Origin: Nitrospira_D sp035465795
GTDB taxonomy: Bacteria; Nitrospirota; Nitrospiria; Nitrospirales; Nitrospiraceae
Reading direction: 5' to 3'
Length of the DNA: 64,000 nt
Assembly: GCF_049546785.1 (NCBI RefSeq)
Contig: NZ_JBMWAN010000003.1
Span: 1-64,000 of the forward strand
Shown piece by piece: positions 49,799 to 57,142 of the stretch (position 1 is the first letter of the stretch; each line of letters opens with the position of its first letter). Position numbers and translations under genes: made by a program. The notes under the pieces were generated by a model that saw only the letters and a list, made by a program, of their open reading frames with translations, searched no databases and was not told the DNA's origin.

Positions 49799-50599
49799 AT
49801 GCGACCCCCGCTCCATGACAGCTGGAAGTTCAGGTCGCTGGTGCTCTTCCTCTGGGTGATGGTTTTGATCGCCGGATGTACCGGGCTCACCGTAACGAGC
49901 CGCGTCATTCAGGAAGAATCCTCCTGGTTCATTCGTCTGGATTCGTATGCGCCCGGGGGAGTCTCGTCCCCTGGCTACGACCATTCTGCGACCTGGACCG
50001 AGCCAGAGCTGACGGCCATTCTCGGACGGATGCTCCTTGAAGATCGTGTCGGTCTGATGGATAGCCCGCAGCCGCCCCGCCCTGTCTTTTCCCAGGAAGA
50101 ACTCACTGTTTTAGTGCCAGCCGTCAGAGATTCCTTTCAGCGGGCAACGCCGCAGGAATGGCTTTCCTTCTTTACCTCCGGCTCAAGTGGCACCGGATTG
50201 GCCGTGACATCAGGCGGGATATTTCTGGCCGATTCACTGTTGCACATTGTTGTCGCGAACCATCGTACTGTCCTTGCAAAAGGATCCGACGACCTGGCGG
50301 CGGTGCGAGAAAACCCCTTCCATTCTGTGAGGGGGAGTGGCGGGGCGCTGACCTTTGAATCGCCCCGCTTCGTGTTGCGTCGCCAGGCGAATTGGTCCGG
50401 TGGTCATCGGGCGTCGGCCAGCGAACTGGTCTTGGACCACCACGGCTTTCTCTCATTCCTTCAGCGTATCGGGCCTGTGGTCACCAGCTCCTCGAATGCA
50501 GAAGGGATTCCCGCCATTCCGTCATCCCCATCTACCAGCGGGATTGTCTCCGGGCCTGAATCAACGCCAGAGACGGTCATCCTCCAATTGCAGGAGTAG
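49799..50599 (+). CDS. Hypothetical lipoprotein, probably cut short by an in-frame TAG
   Basis: A lipobox (LIAGC, Cys27) follows a hydrophobic signal. The ~220-residue periplasmic region is not recognised. The C-terminus enters a coiled coil (TVILQLQE) and stops at TAG 50597-50599. The same frame continues for 22 further codons to TAA 50666-50668, encoding VQRLKGKVAEQEREIERLKR and two more residues, which continues the heptad pattern. So either the gene recently acquired an amber codon or readthrough occurs. ATG 49799 has GGCGGAGG upstream. Confidence 0.7.
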   Translation: MRPPLHDSWKFRSLVLFLWVMVLIAGCTGLTVTSRVIQEESSWFIRLDSYAPGGVSSPGYDHSATWTEPELTAILGRMLLEDRVGLMDSPQPPRPVFSQEELTVLVPAVRDSFQRATPQEWLSFFTSGSSGTGLAVTSGGIFLADSLLHIVVANHRTVLAKGSDDLAAVRENPFHSVRGSGGALTFESPRFVLRRQANWSGGHRASASELVLDHHGFLSFLQRIGPVVTSSSNAEGIPAIPSSPSTSGIVSGPESTPETVILQLQE

Positions 50600-50668
50600 G
50601 TACAGCGTTTGAAAGGCAAGGTGGCTGAGCAGGAACGAGAGATCGAACGCCTCAAGCGCCAGCGCTAA
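50600..50668 (+). pseudogene. Detached coiled-coil tail of the upstream lipoprotein
   Basis: These 22 codons are in frame with the preceding lipoprotein gene beyond its TAG, with strong E/K/L coiled-coil character and a closing TAA. There is no start codon or Shine-Dalgarno of its own. A CAG-to-TAG change at 50597 would be enough to separate it. Confidence 0.55.
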
Positions 50669-50926
50669 ATCGATTAACGGACAACCCTCTGGTATCGGGC
50701 CAGAAACATCTTCACGGGCACGCTTCTCCGTCCCAAGGGTCATAAATGACCTCTGGACAGGCCGGATCCCATAGCCGGGCAATGAGGCGCTATCCAATAG
50801 TGTCGATCCAACGACGCATGTCAGTACGGTCGTCGTTCGGAAAGGCAGCACCAAAATCTGCCGCACGGACTGCCGGACTATCCCCGCATTGATTTCTACC
50901 CATCGATCCCAGTAGGTTTGCTTCAT

Positions 50927-51892
50927 ATGCAAACTGAGTTTGTGATCACCGCCGGCGAGCAGCCCAAGCGGCTCGACATCTTTCTCGTGAATCGGGAGCC
51001 GAACCTCTCCCGTTCGGCCATTCAACGGCTGATCGAGCAAGGCCGGGTCAAGATGAACGGGCAAGCGGCGAAGCCCAGTCAGAAGATCAAGCCGGGCGAT
51101 CGCATCGCCTTTGACATTCCCAAGGCGGAGCCTCTGGAGCTGAAAGGGGAAGCGATCCCGCTCGAAATTTTGCACGAAGACGACCACCTCCTGGTCTTAA
51201 ACAAGCCGGCCGGCATTGTTGTGCATCCCGCCCCTGGAAACTGGGCCGGCACATTGGTCAATGCGCTGCTCTATCATTTTGAGCATTCCGGGGGAACGGT
51301 CTCGACCATTGGAGGAAAGGAACGTCCCGGGCTGGTCCATCGACTGGATAAGCAAACGTCAGGGGTCATGGTGATTGCCAAGCGCGACCAGGCGCACCGG
51401 CATCTTGCCTCGCAGTTCAAGCATCACTCCATCACCCGGGTGTATGAGGCCTTGATCTGGGGCGTGCCGAAGAAAGGCCACGGTCTCATCGAACTGGCCA
51501 TCGGGCGGGATACCAAGGAGCGCAAGAAATTTTCTGCCCGTACTACCAACCCCAAAGAATCCGTGACCGAATACAAGGTGGACCGGAGGTTTGGCAAGCT
51601 GGCGGCTCATGTCCTGCTCTATCCGAAAACGGGCCGGACGCATCAGCTCCGTGTGCATCTGACCTCTCTCGGGCATCCGATTCTCGGCGACCCCACTTAC
51701 GGGGGGCGGAAGGTGACTGAGATCGAAGGGATTGAAATCCCGCGAGTGATGCTGCATGCGAGGACATTGGGTTTTCAACATCCGGCAACCGGGGAAACGC
51801 ACGAATACACCAGGCCGCTCCCGCCGGACATGGTTGAGGTGATGCAGGCACTCGAAAAGCTCGTTCCGCAGAAAACCACCAAGGGTGTGTGA
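50927..51892 (+). CDS. rluD: 23S rRNA pseudouridine synthase RluD family
   Basis: An N-terminal S4 domain (LDIFLVNREPNLSRSAIQRLIEQG-type, abbreviated) is followed by the RluA/RluD catalytic domain: VLNKPAGIVVHPAPGN, the catalytic aspartate in GLVHRLDKQTSGVMV and GRTHQLRVHLTSLGHPILGD. RluD modifies helix 69 of 23S rRNA. 321 aa. ATG 50927 is preferred to the in-frame TTG 50918. The 258 bases upstream hold no gene I can support. Confidence 0.93.
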   Translation: MQTEFVITAGEQPKRLDIFLVNREPNLSRSAIQRLIEQGRVKMNGQAAKPSQKIKPGDRIAFDIPKAEPLELKGEAIPLEILHEDDHLLVLNKPAGIVVHPAPGNWAGTLVNALLYHFEHSGGTVSTIGGKERPGLVHRLDKQTSGVMVIAKRDQAHRHLASQFKHHSITRVYEALIWGVPKKGHGLIELAIGRDTKERKKFSARTTNPKESVTEYKVDRRFGKLAAHVLLYPKTGRTHQLRVHLTSLGHPILGDPTYGGRKVTEIEGIEIPRVMLHARTLGFQHPATGETHEYTRPLPPDMVEVMQALEKLVPQKTTKGV

Positions 51893-51923
51893 CCCTTTTC
51901 GCCAAGTCGAACAGGACGAACGT

Positions 51924-52346
51924 ATGCAGACCGCAGATGTACTCGATGCAGTCGGTGGATTGACCTCCCAACTCAAGATCTATGCGGCCAAGCTCCCGCC
52001 CATTGTTCATCTCACGGCCGTACCGACCGGTGTGAAACCGAAGCTGGAAGCCATCGACGAGTATGAGGAGATCGTCTCGCGTTTTCGCCAACAGAGCGCC
52101 GGGACGGTATACAAAGGCTTGAATGAATCGTTTATCGAGTCGCTGGAGGCGTTTGAAGTGGGAAAGTTGCTCGGGTCCGTCCAGCCCCTGCTGGCCGTCC
52201 TTGATCATTTGGAACGGATGCAACGGGATCAGGAAATCGAAGTGGGGCGGATCGACGAAAAACGCCTGGCGGAGTACCGGGCTGCCCTCCATAAGATCAT
52301 GCCCGGGAATAAGCCTGAACTAGATGGGTCCGGGCGGGGGATGTAG
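51924..52346 (+). CDS. Hypothetical protein, 140 aa
   Basis: Not recognised. ATG 51924 is preferred to the in-frame GTG 51885, which overlaps the rluD stop. The protein is soluble and helical with a patterned middle (EYEEIVSRFRQQSAG, LLAVLDHLERMQRDQEIEVGR). It starts 31 bases after rluD and may be co-transcribed with it. Confidence 0.7.
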   Translation: MQTADVLDAVGGLTSQLKIYAAKLPPIVHLTAVPTGVKPKLEAIDEYEEIVSRFRQQSAGTVYKGLNESFIESLEAFEVGKLLGSVQPLLAVLDHLERMQRDQEIEVGRIDEKRLAEYRAALHKIMPGNKPELDGSGRGM

Positions 52347-52359
52347 CAGGAATTCTGCG

Positions 52360-52408
52360 CTGATAGGGCTGAGTGATCAGCCCGGCCTGAACTCTAAACT
52401 CAGAGCTC
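52360..52408. repeat. Weak heptad array
   Basis: In-phase 7-bp words TGAACTC (52388), TAAACTC (52395) and AGAGCTC (52402) follow looser units such as GGCTGAG (52367) and TGATCAG (52374). It is less regular than the arrays in the atp operon. Confidence 0.35.
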
Positions 52409-52425
52409 CGAAAATCGCGAAGCGA

Positions 52426-52605
52426 TCAGTGACCCATCTTTGGGCCGGCCGCATTGGCCCCTTCCGAAACGAGACGAAACCGCACTGTTGCCCCGCAATG
52501 GGGACATCTGGTGCGCACGAAGACCTCGTCCATGACTTCATACTGATCAGGCTTGAGCCACATCAACTGGAAGCATTTGGGGCAGCTACGTACTTGCGTT
52601 GACAT
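52426..52605 (-). CDS. Small zinc-ribbon protein, 59 aa
   Basis: A short frame opening MSTQVRSCPKCFQLMWL and containing a second CxxC, CPHCGATVRF: CPKC and CPHC are 22 residues apart, a two-knuckle zinc ribbon. It ends GPKMGH. GAGGAAACC lies just before the ATG. Zinc ribbons of this size commonly act as nucleic-acid or protein adaptors; function is unknown. It lies opposite the promoter of the neighbouring GNAT gene, so the two divergent starts overlap. Confidence 0.75.
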   Translation of the reverse strand: MSTQVRSCPKCFQLMWLKPDQYEVMDEVFVRTRCPHCGATVRFRLVSEGANAAGPKMGH

Positions 52606-52622
52606 CGGTTTCCTCGTACACT
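52594..52622 (+). promoter_or_regulatory. Candidate promoter of the GNAT gene
   Basis: TTGCGT (52594-52599), 17-bp spacer, TACACT (52617-52622). It overlaps the first codons of the divergent zinc-ribbon gene. Confidence 0.4.
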
Positions 52623-52668
52623 CCGGCTAATCTATCGGGTCATTCAGCGGGAGATACTTTAGTACACA

Positions 52669-53100
52669 ATGCCCCCCACCCTCAAGACTACCCTTACCTT
52701 TTCAGAGAAAAAGACTCTCGATCCCCAGCAGTTGCTCAGTCTCTTTCGACAGGCGCCATGGGCGAAAGGGCGGACATTGGAAGACGCCAGGGAGATGCTG
52801 CGCCATACCGACCTCGCGCTCTGTGCCTGGGACGGCGAACAGCTGGTCGGGTTCGGCCGGGTGCTCACCGACTTCGTCTATCGCGCGACGATCTGGGATG
52901 TCATCGTCGATCAGGCCTATCAGAAGCAGGGCATCGGTTCAGAGATCGTCCAGCGCATCTTGCACCATCCTCGCCTCAAAAAAGTCGAACTCTTCTGGCT
53001 CTGCACCAGGCGGCCGGGCTTTTACGAAAAGCTCGGATTCAACTCAGGAGAGCAGACCGGCATGGTCTGGAGCCGCAGTAAGAACTCGCGACAGGAATAA
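52669..53100 (+). CDS. GNAT family N-acetyltransferase
   Basis: A compact 143-aa GNAT: DLALCAWDGEQLVGFGRVLTD, the central strand IWDVIVD, acetyl-CoA loop QAYQKQGIGSEIVQRIL (QxxGIG) and ending RRPGFYEKLGF. The acyl acceptor is unknown. It has no strong Shine-Dalgarno. It converges on an outer-membrane protein gene. Confidence 0.88.
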   Translation: MPPTLKTTLTFSEKKTLDPQQLLSLFRQAPWAKGRTLEDAREMLRHTDLALCAWDGEQLVGFGRVLTDFVYRATIWDVIVDQAYQKQGIGSEIVQRILHHPRLKKVELFWLCTRRPGFYEKLGFNSGEQTGMVWSRSKNSRQE

Positions 53101-53211
53101 CGCTCGTCTCCCTGCCCTTCCTAGTCAGGATAAGGCCGGATGCCCGAAGGGGGATGGGACAGGCTCGCTCCGCGTAGCAGCGGACTTCTTCAGACCAACA
53201 TAGAAAAGGCA

Positions 53212-53236
53212 GGATATCCGGCCTGGCCGGATACCC
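53212..53236. terminator. Hairpin between convergent genes
   Basis: TATCCGG (53215-53221) and CCGGATA (53227-53233) pair around CCTGG. It lies between the convergent GNAT and outer-membrane protein genes. No T-run follows on either side, so it is a weak candidate shared terminator. Confidence 0.4.
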
Positions 53237-53266
53237 CGCCCCTTCCGCAGAGAGTATGAGAGCTTT

Positions 53267-53908
53267 TTAGAAGTACAGTTTCACGCCGAACAGGAACCCG
53301 AAGGATGAGGCGTTCCAATCGTCGTTCCGTAAGCCGTCGATTGTCGCGTGCCCATCGTTCCGCTTGTAGGCCATTTCCGTGTTGAGGGCGAATTGCTTCG
53401 TCAGCATGTAGTCCGCTCCCCAGCCCAACCGCCAGGCAAACGTGGTGCTGGGGCTGATGCTGTTGTTGGAGTTTTCTCCAAAGCCGTTCGAGTTGACGCC
53501 GAAGCTCATGTTGACATACGGGCTTAATTGACCAAAGTTCCCCGGGCGGAGTTCAATTGTCGGCAGTACCGAGACGGTGTCCTGGTGGCCCAAACTCCCC
53601 GAAGTCCGTTCAATGTCGACGGCATGGCGTTCCCACTCCACCATCAAGCCGAGGAGCAACCACCGGTTCAGGCTATACATCGCCTGAAAGTTGACCAGTG
53701 ATCCGACATCGGTTGAGGTACCCGCGGTGAGCTCTTGGGTGAGCGGCGCAAACCCTGCCCGCATACCCAGCACCCACTTTCCAGGCTCCATCCCGCCAAA
53801 CTCTTGCTTTCCATCCTCGGCGAGGGCCGGGACTGCCGGGGCTAGTGCAATGGCGAGAAAGGCCACCGCCAGGCTGGTGAATATCCATTGCCGTAATCTC
53901 TTCTGCAT
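53267..53908 (-). CDS. Outer-membrane beta-barrel protein
   Basis: A Sec signal peptide (hydrophobic core, cleavage after PALA) leads to a 188-residue mature chain of alternating amphipathic strands ending in FLFGVKLYF; the terminal Phe is the usual BAM-targeting signature. Features resemble small 8-strand barrels. No ligand can be assigned. ATG 53908 has GGAGGAA upstream and replaces the longer in-frame start at 53965. Confidence 0.82.
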   Translation of the reverse strand: MQKRLRQWIFTSLAVAFLAIALAPAVPALAEDGKQEFGGMEPGKWVLGMRAGFAPLTQELTAGTSTDVGSLVNFQAMYSLNRWLLLGLMVEWERHAVDIERTSGSLGHQDTVSVLPTIELRPGNFGQLSPYVNMSFGVNSNGFGENSNNSISPSTTFAWRLGWGADYMLTKQFALNTEMAYKRNDGHATIDGLRNDDWNASSFGFLFGVKLYF

Positions 53909-53967
53909 GCGGTTCCTCCATGGTGAATTTGTCACATAAGACGATCGTCGAGAAATAGACCGCAAGT

Positions 53968-53995
53968 TTTATACCGAATCGCTTGTGCAAGTGAA
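53968..53995 (-). promoter_or_regulatory. Candidate promoter of the outer-membrane protein gene
   Basis: On the minus strand TTCACT (53995-53990), 16-bp spacer, TATAAA (53973-53968). A leader of about 55 bases would follow. Confidence 0.4.
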
Positions 53996-54097
53996 GTATA
54001 AAATACAGAGATCAAAGACAACCAAGTGGTCGGTTCACTAGCTGACACCATCCTCGAGAGGAGATTTCTGCCCGACAACTGCATCAATAACTACACA

Positions 54098-54128
54098 GGC
54101 CCTGTAGTCTGGGGCCTACAGTGAGGCC
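54098..54128. repeat. Stem-loop
   Basis: GGCC (54098) plus CTGTAG (54102-54107) pair with CTACAG (54116-54121) and GGCC (54125) across an 8-base loop, with a three-base bulge. Confidence 0.45.
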
Positions 54129-54153
54129 ATTATAATGATTGGGGTTCAGGCTG

Positions 54154-54349
54154 CTAGCAGGCTGGTGAAAACCTATTTGTGACCCTGTGCAATCAAGATC
54201 GGTTCGAGGTTACGCTCCGGATAAGGATCGCCAGAGGCCGTTCAAAAAGGCCGTAGTGAGCGAAGAGGGGAAAGCGTAATTTCTGCTGTACGCTGATCCT
54301 CTGAGCGAGGCGGGAACGCCGCTGGCGGAATGTTTCAACCGCCTGCTAG
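54154..54349. repeat. Dispersed palindromic repeat, copy B
   Basis: Bounded by perfect 9-bp inverted ends, CTAGCAGGC (54154-54162) and GCCTGCTAG (54341-54349). Inside, GGCCGTTCAAAAAGG (54236) and GTAGTGAG match copy A at 24064, and the CGAGGCGGGAACGCCGCTGG block matches its second half. The right end supplies the znuB stop codon. Confidence 0.68.
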
Positions 54350-55191
54350 GGGCGATGGGATTCCATGCAGGGCTTTGCCGCCACACGAGGCTGACGCTTT
54401 GGCGAAAACAGAACGGCGAGGAAAAAGATTGTGGTGGCCAGGAGAACAATCGCAGGCCCGGAAGGAATATCCCATGTGGCCGACATCACGACTCCGGCTA
54501 CGGCGGTAGAGATGCCGATGACCACGGAGTACCACGTGAGCGTTGTCAGGCTATGGGTAAGTTGATAGGCCGTTGAGGCGGGAATGAGGATCATGGCAAA
54601 CACGAGAATGGCACCCACGGTCTTCAGCGACACGACGACGGTGAGGGCGACGAGGGTCAGCAGCAGAAAGAATATGCCGCGAGCCGGGACGCCGGAGGCC
54701 TCAGCCATTTCCTGATCGAACGCAATGAAATACAGTTCTTTGGAGAAGAGCAGGATCAGTCCCAGTACCAGGATGCTGAGTCCGCCGATCACCTGCAGCT
54801 CTTCGCTGGTGACGGAAAGGACGCTGCCGAATAAATAGCCATACACTTCCGCGTTATAGGTCTTCATGAGGCCGAGAAAGAGAATCGCGAGGGCCATGGT
54901 GGTGGTGTAGAGAATGCCGATCGAGACATCCAGCTTCATCCGGCCCTTTTCCTCCACCCAGCCGGTGATCCAGACCGTGGCGAGTCCAAACACGATCGCT
55001 AAAAGCAGGGGGGGCCAGCCCATCAGATAGCCCAATGCCACTCCGGCAAAGGCCGCGTGGGATGTGCCGGCCCCGACAAAGGCCAGCCCGCGCAGCACCA
55101 CGAAGACGCCGATGACGGAACAGAGCCCCCCCACCATTGCCGCGGCGAGGAGTGAGCGTTGCATGAAATCGTAGGTGAAGAGTTCCAACAT
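54346..55191 (-). CDS. znuB: Metal ABC transporter permease (ZnuB type)
   Basis: About eight hydrophobic helices in 281 aa, with the ABC-3 family pattern GAGTSHAAFAGVALGYLMG near the N-terminus and ILVFAMILIPASTAYQLT near the C-terminus. It forms the membrane channel for zinc or manganese with the ATPase encoded 14 bases upstream. The C-terminal tail (PKRQPRVAAKPCMESHRP) is basic and its last codons lie in the palindromic repeat. Confidence 0.93.
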   Translation of the reverse strand: MLELFTYDFMQRSLLAAAMVGGLCSVIGVFVVLRGLAFVGAGTSHAAFAGVALGYLMGWPPLLLAIVFGLATVWITGWVEEKGRMKLDVSIGILYTTTMALAILFLGLMKTYNAEVYGYLFGSVLSVTSEELQVIGGLSILVLGLILLFSKELYFIAFDQEMAEASGVPARGIFFLLLTLVALTVVVSLKTVGAILVFAMILIPASTAYQLTHSLTTLTWYSVVIGISTAVAGVVMSATWDIPSGPAIVLLATTIFFLAVLFSPKRQPRVAAKPCMESHRP

Positions 55192-55205
55192 GGATAACCA
55201 GACAA

Positions 55206-55997
55206 TTAGTGGTGGTGGTGATAGTCCTCGACGATGACCAAATCCTTCTCCGTAATCACCAGGTCTTTCCCGTACACCTGGCGTAGGATGTCAGGCTTCA
55301 GGACTTCCGCAGGAGGCCCTGCGGCGAAGAGTCTCGTTTTGAGCAGGACCAGACGATCGACTCGCGACCGGATCATATTGATGTCATGAGTGATCAAGAG
55401 CACCGTCAAGCCGAGCTCCTTATGCAGATGCGCGACCAATTCGATGACATTGTGCTGGGTGGTGATGTCCAGGCCGGTGGTGGGTTCGTCGAGGAGCAGC
55501 ACTTTGGGTTGTTGGGCCAGGGCCCGTGCGATGAAGACCCGCTGCTGCTGCCCGCCTGAAAGGTGTCCCAGCGCAGTATCCCGGTGAGTCTCCATGTCGA
55601 CGTGCGCCAGCGCTTCCAGGGCTATCTGCCGATCCTGCTTACCCGCGCGCTTGAAGAGCCCGAGTGCTCCGTAGCGTCCCATCATGACGGTTTCTAACAC
55701 CGTAACGGGAAAGTTCCGGTCCACCACGCCTTTCTGCGGCAAGTAGCCGATTTGGGCCCGATGGTGGCAGCGCAGTTCGCCGCAGGCACAGTCAAAGATT
55801 CGCAAATGTCCTTCGATCGGGGCCATCAGGCCGAGCATGGCCCGGCAGAGGGTCGTCTTGCCCGATCCGTTGGGGCCGATGACGCCGACAAATTCTCCGG
55901 CTTTGACGGTGAGAGAGATGTCCTGGAGTGCTATGACCCCGGGAAAGCCGAAGGAGGCATGGTCAAATTGAATGATGGAACTGTTCTGAGTCGACAC
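55206..55997 (-). CDS. znuC: Metal ABC transporter ATP-binding protein (ZnuC type)
   Basis: A complete ABC ATPase: Walker A GPNGSGKTT, Q-loop (IGYLPQKG), signature LSGGQQQRV, Walker B VLLLDEPTTGLD and H-loop THD. Family placement is by context. Two unusual cysteine/histidine features are visible: CACGELRCHH inside the nucleotide domain and a C-terminal DYHHHH tail, both potential metal-binding patches. 263 aa. Confidence 0.94.
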   Translation of the reverse strand: MSTQNSSIIQFDHASFGFPGVIALQDISLTVKAGEFVGVIGPNGSGKTTLCRAMLGLMAPIEGHLRIFDCACGELRCHHRAQIGYLPQKGVVDRNFPVTVLETVMMGRYGALGLFKRAGKQDRQIALEALAHVDMETHRDTALGHLSGGQQQRVFIARALAQQPKVLLLDEPTTGLDITTQHNVIELVAHLHKELGLTVLLITHDINMIRSRVDRLVLLKTRLFAAGPPAEVLKPDILRQVYGKDLVITEKDLVIVEDYHHHH

Positions 55998-56051
55998 GAG
56001 GAAGCGGGCTCCTTCCGGCGCTGAGGAGTCGGAGTGATGTGAGCGTGAGTG

Positions 56052-56987
56052 TTAAGCGGCCTCGAGCGCGTTGACTAATTGGAGCACATTATAGCGGAGC
56101 ATGTCGAGGTAGGTCTCGGTTCCGGGGAGGCCCCCCGGGAGGGTGGTCAAGACGACGACCCGCCCGCCGGCTTCCCTGGCGAGCAGATCAGGAATCCTCT
56201 GGCTTAGCTGAATTTCCGACACGATCACCTTGATCCGGTCGTGCTTGATCTTCGAGATGAGGGATTGTAGTTGCAGCGCCGAAGGCTCCGTGCCAGATTG
56301 CGATTGAATCGTCGCGACAATGTCAAAACCGAACCGTCTGGCCAGATAGGGCCAGGCCGGATGGTGGGCCACGAAGCGGCGATCAGGCAGCCGGTTGACG
56401 CGGTCCGATAGGTCCTTGCGCAGCGCGTCCAGCTGTCGCACATAGGCGGTCTGATTCTGGCGGAATTCGGCGGCATGCGCCGGATCGAGCTTGCTGAGTG
56501 CGTCGGTGATGTGCCGGACCATCGTCGACACGCTCTCCGGATCCATCCAGATGTGAGGATTGCCGCCGCCCTCGTGATGGTGGTCATCGGCTGCCGACCC
56601 GTCCGGCTCCGAGTGATCGCGGATCAAGCTGACTCCTGTCGACGTGGTCACGACCATCAATGACGGACCGCCCGCATTTTTCACCAGTGATGCAACCCAT
56701 ACTTCGAGACCGAGGCCGACTTCGAATAACACGGTCGCTTTGCGTACCGCGACCAGATCGCTGGGTTTCGGCGAGTAGGTGTGCTCGTTTTCATATCCGT
56801 TCAAGAGCGAGGTCACGTGAACCCGCTGGCCGCCGATCTGTTCCGTCAGATCTTTGAGTACCGGGATGGTGACGACGACATTGATGGGAGAGGGCGACGC
56901 GGCCCGCGCCGGAGTCCCTGACAAGAGGGGACCGAAGAGGGCCATGGGCAGGACGGGGAAGAGGGCTATGCGAAAAATCGCGAGCAT
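56052..56987 (-). CDS. znuA: Periplasmic metal-binding protein (ZnuA type)
   Basis: A signal peptide precedes a cluster A-I substrate-binding protein. Candidate ligands: H in NEHTYSPKPSD, the His-rich loop ADDHHHEGGGNPHIWMDPE and VAHHPAWPYLARRFG. The His-rich loop favours zinc over manganese. ATG 56987 lies 8 bases beyond a promoter -10 box (leaderless geometry); the in-frame start at 57005 is upstream of the expected transcription start. It is the first gene of znuACB. Confidence 0.92.
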   Translation of the reverse strand: MLAIFRIALFPVLPMALFGPLLSGTPARAASPSPINVVVTIPVLKDLTEQIGGQRVHVTSLLNGYENEHTYSPKPSDLVAVRKATVLFEVGLGLEVWVASLVKNAGGPSLMVVTTSTGVSLIRDHSEPDGSAADDHHHEGGGNPHIWMDPESVSTMVRHITDALSKLDPAHAAEFRQNQTAYVRQLDALRKDLSDRVNRLPDRRFVAHHPAWPYLARRFGFDIVATIQSQSGTEPSALQLQSLISKIKHDRIKVIVSEIQLSQRIPDLLAREAGGRVVVLTTLPGGLPGTETYLDMLRYNVLQLVNALEAA

Positions 56988-56995
56988 GGGCGGGG

Positions 56996-57024
56996 ACGGT
57001 AACATCGGGGGTGCGTGATGTCAA
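56996..57024 (-). promoter_or_regulatory. Promoter of znuACB
   Basis: On the minus strand perfect TTGACA (57024-57019), 17-bp spacer, TACCGT (57001-56996), 8 bases from ATG 56987. I saw no obvious Zur palindrome nearby. Confidence 0.55.
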
Positions 57025-57065
57025 CGCGCTGAAACGGAGCGGCTTACGGCGAACGGCCGGCCTGC

Positions 57066-57094
57066 TTGACCCCGATCGTGACTTCCATTAGCGT
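57066..57094 (+). promoter_or_regulatory. Candidate promoter of anmK
   Basis: TTGACC (57066-57071), 17-bp spacer, TAGCGT (57089-57094), about 49 bases before the anmK ATG, which has GAAAGGAG. Confidence 0.45.
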
Positions 57095-57142
57095 AGCGCG
57101 AACCGTTCAGGAGTTGCGTGCGGTCGAAAGGAGAACGGGATT

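Larger units (their letters stand above)
53909..54345. other. 437-bp non-coding region with promoter, hairpin and repeat
   Basis: No gene is supported here. It holds the outer-membrane protein promoter (53968-53995), a stem-loop (54098-54128) and most of palindromic repeat copy B (54154-54349). Base composition is lower in GC at 53990-54140. Confidence 0.6.

Noticed and set aside
50561..50926. Minus-strand open frame divergent from rluD
   Set aside because: No ribosome-binding site, its start overlaps the rluD start, and its second half is the antisense of the lipoprotein coiled coil. A translation without a recognisable fold.
54098..54349. Possible insertion sequence remnant
   Set aside because: Inverted ends are present but no transposase fragment or target-site duplication was seen; the internal blocks match another dispersed copy, so it is treated as a palindromic repeat.
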